A DNA stretch of 64,000 bases from an uncultured Pleomorphomonas sp. (lineage in GTDB: Bacteria > Pseudomonadota > Alphaproteobacteria > Rhizobiales > Pleomorphomonadaceae), in contig CALMMQ010000001.1 of assembly GCA_937868725.1 (NCBI GenBank), positions 1 to 64,000 of the forward strand. Reading direction: 5' to 3'. Below the pieces are notes generated by a model that worked only from the letters and a program-made list of their open reading frames with translations, did no database searches and had not been told where the DNA came from. Every line of letters starts with the position of its first letter. The stretch's first letter is position 1. Both the position numbers and the translations under genes were made by a program. Positions 54,463 through 61,926 of this stretch are shown in pieces.

Positions 54463-54715
54463 GGACAAGCCCCGACCCGAACGCGCCCGGCTGGAAATGC
54501 GGGATTCCCTCGGCTATATTATGGCCGAAATGCGGCCTCACCTGACCGCGTTTCGCCTCGCCGACACCGGCCCGACGGCGCGCTGGTTGGTGAATCGTTG
54601 CGTTTTTCTCTTGAATCCTTGTAACTTCTGGTGAAGATGTGGCCGGCCCGGCGTGGAGCTCGACGAACATGGATGACGGTATTTTGCGCGCAAATATGTG
54701 GGATCGGGCTCACTC

Positions 54716-55120
54716 ATGATCGGGCTGGTTCTGGTGACCCATGGCCGATTGGCCGACGAGTTTCGCGCAGCGCTGGAACATGTCGTCGGGCCGCAGTCGG
54801 ATTTTGAGACCATTTGCATCGGCCCCGACGACGACATGGAACAGCGGCGGTCCGACATCATTGCGGCCGTCGGCCGGGTCAACACTGGCAGCGGCGTCAT
54901 CCTTCTGACCGACATGTTCGGTGGCACGCCGTCCAATCTCGCCATCTCGGTGATGGACATCGGCGACGTCGAGGTCATCGCCGGCGTCAACCTGCCCATG
55001 CTCGTCAAGCTCGCCACCGTCCGCAAGGACGACCACAGCCTCGCCGAAACGGTCACCGAGGCACGCGATGCCGGGCGCAAATACATTTCGGTGGCCAGTC
55101 AGGTACTTGCCGGATCATGA
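54716..55120 (+). CDS. PTS EIIA component, mannose-type
   Basis: A 134-residue EIIA of the mannose (ManX-like) class. The phosphorylated His is in LVLVTHGRLADEF (about residue 9), and the family LLTDMFGGTPSNLAISV stretch follows (about 70). No EIIB or EIIC transport genes are present, so it works in regulation, taking phosphate from HPr. In rhizobia this protein links PTS state to ChvG. The ATG at 54716 was chosen; the stop overlaps the HPr start by four bases. Confidence 0.93.
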   Translation: MIGLVLVTHGRLADEFRAALEHVVGPQSDFETICIGPDDDMEQRRSDIIAAVGRVNTGSGVILLTDMFGGTPSNLAISVMDIGDVEVIAGVNLPMLVKLATVRKDDHSLAETVTEARDAGRKYISVASQVLAGS

Positions 55121-55410
55121 CAGACGAAAGCGGCGCCGATTCCTTCGTTCGCGACATCAAGATCCTCAACAAGAAGGGTTTGCACGCACGGGCATCGGCC
55201 AAGTTCGTCCAGTGCGTCGAACGGTTCGACGCCGAGGTCTGGGTGAGCAAGGACGGCCAGTCGGTCAACGGCACGTCGATCATGGGGCTGATGATGCTGG
55301 CCGCCGGCATCGGTTCGTTCATCGAGGTGCGCACTTCCGGCGCCGAAGCCGGCACCGTGCTGGAGGCCCTGGCGGCGCTGATCAACGATCGCTTCGGCGA
55401 AGGCGAATGA
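55117..55410 (+). CDS. ptsH: Phosphocarrier protein HPr (PTS-Ntr type)
   Basis: A 97-residue HPr. The active His is in NKKGLHARASAKFV (about residue 22) and the HprK target Ser is in NGTSIMGLMML (about residue 53), so both controls are present. It carries phosphate from the PTS-Ntr enzyme I to the EIIA just upstream. Start overlaps the EIIA stop (ATGA). It ends the chvI-chvG-hprK-EIIA-HPr run; the usual next gene in rhizobia, ahcY, is not here. Confidence 0.95.
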   Translation: MTDESGADSFVRDIKILNKKGLHARASAKFVQCVERFDAEVWVSKDGQSVNGTSIMGLMMLAAGIGSFIEVRTSGAEAGTVLEALAALINDRFGEGE

Positions 55411-55925
55411 CGCCGGACGCGCCGGTGCTGACGGTCGTTCCGGCCAGTGCCGAACTCTGCGCCGATCTGCCCAACTGGTTCGCCGATGCCGTGGAGCTGG
55501 CGACCTGGGGCGGCCCTGGTCTCGACTTTCCCCTGACGCCGACGGCCATCGCCGCCATGCTGGCCGAAGCCGCCTGCCAACCGCCCGCACGGTTGTCGTT
55601 CTGCGGTGTCGTGGCTGGCGAGGTCGTCGCCCACGCCCAGCTGGCCCTCGACTGGACCAATGGCGTCGCCCGGCTCGGGCGTGTGGCCCTCAAGCCGGCG
55701 GCGCGCCGCCACGGCCTCGCCCGGCCGTTCCTGCGGCAGGTCATGGCCCGTCTGGCGCCGCTCGGCGACTTCCCCCGCCTCGAACTCAACGTCTACACCT
55801 TCAACCACCGCGCCATGGCGCTCTACGAAAGCCTGGGGTTCGAACGCGAAGGGGTGCGGCGCTCCTCGGCCCGGGTCGGTCAGGCACGCTGGGACACGGC
55901 CATCTACGCCATCATCACCGGCTGA
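55407..55925 (+). CDS. GNAT-family N-acetyltransferase
   Basis: A 172-residue GNAT. Conserved-looking parts are WTNGVARLGRVALKPAARRHGLARPFL (acetyl-CoA loop RRHGLA, about residue 95) and LELNVYTFNHRAMALYESLGFEREGVRR. It starts with ATG 55407 overlapping the HPr stop (ATGA), so it may be co-translated with the PTS genes although no functional link is evident. The acceptor is unknown. It ends 11 bases from the convergent mutL. Confidence 0.87.
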   Translation: MTPDAPVLTVVPASAELCADLPNWFADAVELATWGGPGLDFPLTPTAIAAMLAEAACQPPARLSFCGVVAGEVVAHAQLALDWTNGVARLGRVALKPAARRHGLARPFLRQVMARLAPLGDFPRLELNVYTFNHRAMALYESLGFEREGVRRSSARVGQARWDTAIYAIITG

Positions 55926-55936
55926 GCGTTCGCGCC

Positions 55937-57826
55937 TCAGCGGCGGCCGAACAGCCGCTCGATATCGGCGAGGCGCAGCTCGACGAAGGTCGGCCGGCCG
56001 TGGTTGCACTGGCCGGAGGAGGGCACCGCCTCCATCTCGCGCAGCAAGGCGTCCATTTCCTCAAGCTTGAGGCGGCGCCCGGCCCGCACCGAGCCGTGGC
56101 AAGCCATGGTGGCGGCGATGTGGTCGAGCTTTTCCCTGAGCCGGGTAGCCTGATCCCATTCGGCCAGGTCGTCGGCGATGTCGCGCACCAACGCCGTCAC
56201 GTCGGACTTGCCGATCAGTGCCGGCACTTCCCGCACGGCGACGGCGCCCGGCCCGAAGCTCTCGACCACCAGACCGAACTCGGCCAGTTCGCCGGCCCGT
56301 TCCACCAGCCGGTCGACGTCGGCCTCGGCCATGTCGATGATCTCGGGAATGAGCAGCAGCTGCCGCTCGACACCGCGGGCGATGGTCGCCTTGAGCCGCT
56401 CGTAGACAAGGCGCTCATGGGCGGCGTGCTGATCGACGATGACCAGCCCGGCCTCGGTCTGGGCGACGATGTAGGTCTCGTGAATCTGGGCGCGCGGCGC
56501 GCCGAGCGGCCGCGCCTGCCGTTCCGGCTCGACGGACGCGGCTCCGGGGCGGGCATCGGCGGCCACCGCCTCGCGCACCACGTCAAAGCGGGCCTGGGCC
56601 GGCTCGGCAAAGCCGGCGCCATAGCCGTCGGCCGCCTCAGTGGGCGCATCGGCGAAGTCGCGGCTTTCGGCAAGCGCGGCGTCGGCGAGCGGACGCTCCG
56701 GCGCCGTCCGCCAGTCGAAGGCAGCTGGCCGGCTGCTGCCGCCATAGACCGAGCCGCTGCCGCCCGGACGCGGCCGGGCCGACAGCGCCAGGGCGTCAAG
56801 CGTGGCGGCGTTGTTGGTGGTGGCGGCGCGCGGACCAGCCTCGGCCAGCGCCCGGCGCAGGGCGCCGACGATCAGGCCGCGCACCAGACCGGGGTCGCGA
56901 AAGCGGACGTCGGCCTTGGTCGGATGGACGTTGACGTCCACCTCGTGCGGATCGAGATCGACGAACAGCACGGCAGCCGGAAAGCGGTCGCGGGCCATGA
57001 CGTCGGCATAGCCGGCCCGGATGGCGCCGATCAGCAGCTTGTCGCGCACCGGCCGGCCGTTGACGAACAGGAACTGATATTGGGCGTTGGCCTTCTGGTA
57101 GGTGCCGAGCCCGGCGAGACCGGAGAGGCGGACACCCTCGCGGCCGACATCGACGGGAATCGAGTTCTCGGCGAAATCGCGGCCCATGACCTGCAGCGCG
57201 CGGGCGCGGAAATCGCCGGCCGCCAGACCGGGATAGTCGAGCGGCGAACGGTCGGCGCCGTTGATCGAGAAACGGATTTCCGGGTGGGCCAGAGCGAGAC
57301 GCTTGACCACGTCGGTGACGGCGCCCGCCTCCGCCCGTTCGGTCTTGAGGAACTTGAGGCGGGCCGGCGTCGAGAAGAACAGGTTGCGCACCTCGACGCG
57401 CGTGCCGGCGGAGAGCCCCACCGGTTCGATGTCGCCGCGCGCCCCGCCACTCACCGTCAGCGACCAGCCGTGCGCCTCGGAGGCGTGGCGCGTCTCGATG
57501 CGAAGTTCGGCCACAGAACCGATGGAGGGCAGCGCTTCGCCACGGAAGCCGAGCGTGCGGATATCGAACAGATCGTTTTCATCGAGCTTTGAGGTGCAAT
57601 GGCGCTCGACGGCCAGTTCGAGATCGGCGGCCGTCATGCCGGCGCCGTCATCGCTGACACGCAGCAGCGTCTTGCCGCCACCGGCCGTCACCACCTCGAT
57701 GCGGCCGGCGCCGGCGTCGATGGCGTTCTCGATCAGCTCCTTGGCGACACTGGCCGGCCGTTCGATCACCTCGCCGGCGGCGATGCGGTTGATGGTGACG
57801 GGAGAAAGCTGACGGATGATCGGCAT
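55937..57826 (-). CDS. mutL: DNA mismatch repair protein MutL
   Basis: A 629-residue mismatch-repair ATPase. The GHKL domain has [24 protein letters not shown] and [15 protein letters not shown]. The C-terminal domain has the endonuclease motif [12 protein letters not shown] (DQHAx2Ex4E), so this MutL should nick DNA itself, as expected in bacteria without MutH. The middle linker (about 350-430) is Ala/Pro-rich and variable. Start at ATG 57826 ([20 protein letters not shown]). It is convergent with the acetyltransferase and divergent from a HAD gene. Confidence 0.97.
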   Translation of the reverse strand: MPIIRQLSPVTINRIAAGEVIERPASVAKELIENAIDAGAGRIEVVTAGGGKTLLRVSDDGAGMTAADLELAVERHCTSKLDENDLFDIRTLGFRGEALPSIGSVAELRIETRHASEAHGWSLTVSGGARGDIEPVGLSAGTRVEVRNLFFSTPARLKFLKTERAEAGAVTDVVKRLALAHPEIRFSINGADRSPLDYPGLAAGDFRARALQVMGRDFAENSIPVDVGREGVRLSGLAGLGTYQKANAQYQFLFVNGRPVRDKLLIGAIRAGYADVMARDRFPAAVLFVDLDPHEVDVNVHPTKADVRFRDPGLVRGLIVGALRRALAEAGPRAATTNNAATLDALALSARPRPGGSGSVYGGSSRPAAFDWRTAPERPLADAALAESRDFADAPTEAADGYGAGFAEPAQARFDVVREAVAADARPGAASVEPERQARPLGAPRAQIHETYIVAQTEAGLVIVDQHAAHERLVYERLKATIARGVERQLLLIPEIIDMAEADVDRLVERAGELAEFGLVVESFGPGAVAVREVPALIGKSDVTALVRDIADDLAEWDQATRLREKLDHIAATMACHGSVRAGRRLKLEEMDALLREMEAVPSSGQCNHGRPTFVELRLADIERLFGRR

Positions 57827-58042
57827 GGCCAGGACAAGAATCGCGCGCGCTATTGAGGGTCAAGGGCTGATCATCACCCGAAACGGCCGGCCTCGCCAGC
57901 CCCCAGCGCGGCGCTGCGCACAGGCGCGCGTGCGATTGGACCGGCCTGCGGCTTGACCGGCATACGACGTTCGGCCTATTGCTGCGCCGCTGGCGCCGTG
58001 GGCGCCGGTCCCGCCCGCTGGCTTCCGACGCACCGAGCTCCC

Positions 58043-58906
58043 ATGCAGACGATCGACCTGATAGACGGCCTGTCGGCGCTCGCCGATGACTACGACGGCA
58101 TCATTTCCGATGTCTGGGGCGTGCTCTATGACGGTGTCGAGGGCATACCCGACGCCATCGCGGCGCTGGCCAAGGCGCGGGCGGCCGGCCTCAAGGTGGT
58201 GCTGATCACCAACGCGCCGCGCCGGTCGGCGGCCATTCTCGGCGAGCTCAAGCGCTTCGGCGTCGACGACAGCATGACCGACGCCATCGTCACCTCCGGC
58301 GACGTCTGCCGCGGCCTGCTGGCCGGCGAGCGGCGCAGGCGCGCCCTGCACATCGGCATCGCCGGCAATCTTGAAGTGCTGGACGGTCTCGACGTCGAGC
58401 TCGTCGACGAGGCGACGGCCGAATACGTCATCTGCACCTCGCTCATCGACGACGAGCACGAGACGCCTGACGACTACCGGTCGCGCTTCGCCCGGCTGAT
58501 CGCCCGGGGTCTGCCACTCTACTGCTTCAATCCCGACATCGTCGTCGAGCGCGGCGACCGGCTGGTCTACTGCGCCGGCGCGCTGGCCGCCGTCTACGCC
58601 GAACTCGGCGGTGAAGTGATCTATGGCGGCAAGCCGCACAGGCCGATCTACGACGCTGCCCTCGCCGCCCTGTCGGCCAAGTTCGGTGGCGCCATCGACC
58701 GGCGGCGCGTGCTGGCCATCGGCGACGGCCTGCCGACCGACATCCGCGGCGCGTACGCCCAGAACCTCGATGTGCTGATGGTGACGAGCGGCATCCACGC
58801 CGCCGATTTCGGCGACGTCGACCGTCCAGACCTCGGGCGCGTGACGGCCCGCCTCGCCGCCGAGGGGCTGGCGGCCCGGGCCGCCATCGTCAGCTTGCGC
58901 TGGTGA
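58043..58906 (+). CDS. HAD-IIA family hydrolase, TIGR01459 type
   Basis: A 287-residue HAD protein of the TIGR01459 group. Motif I reads DGIISDVWGVLYDG, where Trp takes the place of the usual second Asp; this is normal for the group. KVVLITNAPR is motif II, YGGKPHRPIYDAALA holds the Lys, and VLAIGDGLPTDIRGAYAQ is motif IV. Substrate unknown. The ATG at 58043 begins MQTIDLIDGLSALADDY. It lies divergent from mutL and ends 55 bases before the convergent cheZ, with a terminator between. Confidence 0.9.
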   Translation: MQTIDLIDGLSALADDYDGIISDVWGVLYDGVEGIPDAIAALAKARAAGLKVVLITNAPRRSAAILGELKRFGVDDSMTDAIVTSGDVCRGLLAGERRRRALHIGIAGNLEVLDGLDVELVDEATAEYVICTSLIDDEHETPDDYRSRFARLIARGLPLYCFNPDIVVERGDRLVYCAGALAAVYAELGGEVIYGGKPHRPIYDAALAALSAKFGGAIDRRRVLAIGDGLPTDIRGAYAQNLDVLMVTSGIHAADFGDVDRPDLGRVTARLAAEGLAARAAIVSLRW

Positions 58907-58907
58907 C

Positions 58908-58933
58908 GCAAAAGCCTCCGCCGGGGCGGAGGC
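58908..58933 (-). terminator. Rho-independent terminator for cheZ
   Basis: GCCTCCGC (58914-58921) pairs with GCGGAGGC (58926-58933) across a four-base loop. Read on the minus strand it is followed by TTTTGCG, a short T run, 30 bases after the cheZ stop. The symmetric stem may also stop the convergent HAD transcript. Confidence 0.75.
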
Positions 58934-58960
58934 CGTGCCGAATTCCGTTATCGGGAGGGC

Positions 58961-59596
58961 TCAGAACAGGGCGTCGATATCGTCCTGGCTGACGCCTTCG
59001 CCCTTGAACTGCGGGCCGTGCAGCATGAGATCGCGCGCCCGCTTCTCGGCCTCGGACTCCTCGGCCGGCAGATCGGCGATCTTCATGATCTTGAGCTTGT
59101 CGACGAGGGTGGTGATGCGCTTGTCGAGGGCGTTCAGCGTCGTCACGACCTTGGAGATGCGCTGACCGGTGATGTCCTGGAACGAGCAGGCCTGGAAGAT
59201 TTCCGTCACCTTCTCGCCAACCAGCACCTGGAAGGCGTCGATCTCGTTGGGATCGGCCCCCATGATCTCCTCGGCCGCCGACATGATGGTGTTGGTGGCT
59301 TCCTCGGTGGCTTCGACGATGGCGTCGAGTTCACGACCGGCCATCGGAATGTGCTCGTTGCGCATGTCCGTCAGGTTGAGACGGCACAACTCGTCCTTCA
59401 TGTTGGCGATCTCGCGCGCCATGGCGCCGAGCTCGGAGTAGACCGACAGGTCCATCGACTTGAAGAACTGCTGGAAGCCCTCGGCCATCAGCTCGGCGAG
59501 CTGCATGACGTCTTCAAGCGAGACGTCCTCAGGCTTGCGTTCGTTGCGCAGGAAGGCAATGACCTTGGCCACGTGATCGGCGGACATGTTCGACAT
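58961..59596 (-). CDS. cheZ: CheY-P phosphatase CheZ
   Basis: A 211-residue all-helical protein of the CheZ family, which dephosphorylates CheY-P to reset flagellar signalling. The catalytic stretch is CSFQDITGQRISKVV, with the Asp and Gln of the family (DxxGQ, about residues 139-143). The C-terminal SQDDIDALF tail resembles the CheY-binding peptide. The first ATG of two (MSNMSADH) is used. A response regulator gene lies 207 bases upstream on the same strand. Confidence 0.93.
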   Translation of the reverse strand: MSNMSADHVAKVIAFLRNERKPEDVSLEDVMQLAELMAEGFQQFFKSMDLSVYSELGAMAREIANMKDELCRLNLTDMRNEHIPMAGRELDAIVEATEEATNTIMSAAEEIMGADPNEIDAFQVLVGEKVTEIFQACSFQDITGQRISKVVTTLNALDKRITTLVDKLKIMKIADLPAEESEAEKRARDLMLHGPQFKGEGVSQDDIDALF

Positions 59597-59751
59597 GGTG
59601 TAAGACCTCGATGTCCAAGCCGAACGTTCGGACCGCTGGCGGCAACCGTCATCGATCGCCGTTTCCCCGTCGGCATTTTGTCCGGCGACCGAATGTGCGG
59701 CTGTTGTCCGCGCCGGAGGCGGCGCTCCCTTTGGGAACGCGCCGGCCGGAA

Positions 59752-59782
59752 CTCCTCCTCCGGTCCGATGGACCCGGAGGAG
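59752..59782 (-). terminator. Hairpin between cheY and cheZ
   Basis: CTCCTCCGG-TCC (59755-59766) pairs with GGA-C-CCGGAGGAG (59770-59782), with one bulged C. It lies about 25 bases past the cheY stop. No T tract follows. It may partly uncouple cheY from cheZ or stabilise the cheY mRNA end. Confidence 0.4.
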
Positions 59783-59803
59783 CCTTGCGGTCGGTCCCGA
59801 GCG

Positions 59804-60187
59804 TCAGTCGCCGAAGACCGCCTCGATCTTGCTCTTCAGCGTCGGAGCGTTGAAGGGCTTGACGATGTAGTTGTTCACGCCGGCCTTCTTGGCGGCGATG
59901 ACGTTCTCGGTCTTGGACTCGGCCGTCACCATGATGAACGGCGTCTTGGCCAGCGACGAGTCGGAGCGAACCTGCTTGAGCAGTTCGTAGCCGGTCATCG
60001 GCTCCATGTTCCAGTCGGAGATGACGAGACCGTAGCGACGGTCCTTCATCTTGCCGAGCGCTTCGGTGCCGTCGGACGCCTCGTCGACGTCCTCGAAGCC
60101 GAGCTGCTTCAGAAGGTTCCTGATGATGCGGATCATGGTCTTGTAATCGTCGACCACCAGGACCGGAATCGATGTATCCAGTGCCAT
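59804..60187 (-). CDS. cheY: Single-domain response regulator CheY-like
   Basis: A 127-residue receiver protein without output domain. Metal/phosphate residues are in VVDDYKTMIR, the phosphoacceptor Asp in LVISDWNMEPMTG (about residue 60), the Thr in FIMVTAES and the Lys in YIVKPFN. Such CheY proteins bind the flagellar switch. Being next to cheZ supports chemotaxis. The cheA/W/R/B genes are absent from the window. The start is ATG 60187 with GGAGTAAGCG upstream. Confidence 0.95.
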   Translation of the reverse strand: MALDTSIPVLVVDDYKTMIRIIRNLLKQLGFEDVDEASDGTEALGKMKDRRYGLVISDWNMEPMTGYELLKQVRSDSSLAKTPFIMVTAESKTENVIAAKKAGVNNYIVKPFNAPTLKSKIEAVFGD

Positions 60188-60668
60188 CGCTTACTCCAAA
60201 CTGCCGCGGCGCCACCCGCGCCTCGATGACCAGCCATGTCACACGGGAGGGTGATGCCTCCCCGTAGGGCAACCCGTGCATATGTCTGAACATACAGGAT
60301 GGACCTGAAAAGTCGGTTAATTCAGCGCCTATGGCCGGATCGGCAGAGACCGCGATTCACGAAACAATTGATTTACCATGAGATTTCTGAATGAATCGAT
60401 TTTTCGGCACAAACCCGGATGTTTTTCAGAAAATTGATGTTCCGCGGACGCCTCGTCCGTTTACGCTCCGCCAACCATGCCGGCAGGTCGAGGGGCGGCG
60501 CGTCCGGTTTTCGGCAGAAGTGAGCCTGCGGGCCGACACTCGCCGTGCGTGCGCCGGCGCAGCCACCCTTGACCGGCGGACCGCGTCGGGGCACGGTCGC
60601 GCCGACAAACCGCGGCCCCATGCGTCGTTGGCCGCGCCGGCTCCACCTGGAAAGCTCCGCCCACCACC
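60188..60668. other. Divergent intergenic region, cheY / ribF
   Basis: No gene is supported in these 481 bases. It holds a hairpin GGGAGG-GTGATG-CCTCCC (about 60245-60262), a small dyad TATGT-CTGA-ACATA (60281-60294), and an AT-rich stretch at about 60300-60440 where the cheY and ribF promoters may lie. The GC-rich part from about 60450 to 60660 has no conserved-looking frame. No FMN riboswitch was recognised before ribF. Confidence 0.45.
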
Positions 60669-61655
60669 ATGCCTTCTTCCTTCATCGCCGCCAGACACCT
60701 CTCCGTTCCGTCCTCGCTCAAGGGCGGCGCCATCGCCATCGGCAACTTCGACGGCATGCACCGCGGGCACCAGACCGTGATCGGCGCGGCGGTGGACGCG
60801 GCGGCGGCGCGCGGCGAACCGGCGCTCGCCCTCACCTTCGAGCCGCACCCGCGCGACATCTTCCGCCCCGAGAACCCGGTGTTCCGGCTGACGCCGCCCA
60901 AGATCAAGACACGGCTTGCCGAAGCGCTGGGGCTCGACGGCTTCGTCACCGTCGACTTCAACGCCGATTTCGCCCGCCTCGATCCGGAAACCTTCGTCAA
61001 GACCGTGCTGGTCGACGAACTGGCCATCCGCCATGTCGCCGTCGGCTGGAACTTCCACTTCGGTGCCGGCCGCCACGGCACCACGGCGCGGCTGGCCGAG
61101 CTCGGCGCCAAGTACGGCTTTTCCGTCGAGATCCTGCCGCCCTTCGAGACCGAGGACGGCTTCACGGTGTCCTCGAGCGCCGTGCGCGACCGGCTCGCCG
61201 AAGGCAATCTCGCCGAGGCCACCGGCCTGATGGGCTGGCACTGGTATTTCGACGGCGTGGTGATCGATGGCGACAAGCGCGGCCGCACCATCGGCTTCCC
61301 CACCGCCAACATCCGTCTGCCCGATCAGGTCCGGCTCGCCCACGGCGTCTACGCCGTCTATGCCGACATCGACGGCGTCCGCCACATCGGCGCCGCCAAC
61401 TGGGGCCGGCGGCCGATGTTCGACAACGGCAAGGCGGTGTTCGAGACCTACGTGCTCGACTACACCGGCGATCTCTACCGCAAGACCATCACCGTGACGC
61501 CCATCGCCTACCTCCGGCCGGAGCTGCGGTTCAACGGCGTCAACGCCCTCATCGCCCAGATGCACCAGGACGTGGCCGAGACGCGGGCGCTGCTGCAGAG
61601 CTTCGACGGCTTCACCGCCCTCGACCGGGCCCTCGCCGCCACAACTGTCGCCTAG
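60669..61655 (+). CDS. ribF: Bifunctional riboflavin kinase / FAD synthetase
   Basis: A 328-residue bifunctional enzyme that makes FMN from riboflavin and FAD from FMN. The N-terminal adenylyltransferase has IGNFDGMHRGHQTVI (about residue 24) and FEPHPRDIF, and VSSSAVRDRLAEGN. The C-terminal kinase has GRTIGFPTANIRL (about 210) and NWGRRPMFDNG. Length and order fit RibF. No clear Shine-Dalgarno precedes ATG 60669. ileS follows after 271 bases. Confidence 0.96.
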   Translation: MPSSFIAARHLSVPSSLKGGAIAIGNFDGMHRGHQTVIGAAVDAAAARGEPALALTFEPHPRDIFRPENPVFRLTPPKIKTRLAEALGLDGFVTVDFNADFARLDPETFVKTVLVDELAIRHVAVGWNFHFGAGRHGTTARLAELGAKYGFSVEILPPFETEDGFTVSSSAVRDRLAEGNLAEATGLMGWHWYFDGVVIDGDKRGRTIGFPTANIRLPDQVRLAHGVYAVYADIDGVRHIGAANWGRRPMFDNGKAVFETYVLDYTGDLYRKTITVTPIAYLRPELRFNGVNALIAQMHQDVAETRALLQSFDGFTALDRALAATTVA

Positions 61656-61926
61656 CCGACAGTGCATGTGCGACCAATAACCGTGATGCGCCGTCTTTAT
61701 TTCGATGCGCTTTGCCGGTAGAACTCCGGCCATGTCGACGTACCCGGAGCGCGGCCGCCCGCGCAGGCTCAGACAACGAATTACCGGCCCGGCCCCGATC
61801 GTCCGTCGTTTGCCGACGGCGTCGAGGGACCGGGAGCCGCCTTATGCCGGCTGAATGCTGTGAACTCGGCAAGGTGCCCGTCTGCCCCCTGCCCGCTGCT
61901 CAAATCCTGCCTTTCAAGAGACTGCC

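Noticed and set aside
60188..60668. FMN riboswitch before ribF
   Set aside because: The conserved RFN-element segments were not found; the hairpins present do not match.
61656..61926. T-box or leader peptide before ileS
   Set aside because: No T-box core or specifier loop is seen, and the short frames there lack isoleucine codon runs or a good ribosome binding site.
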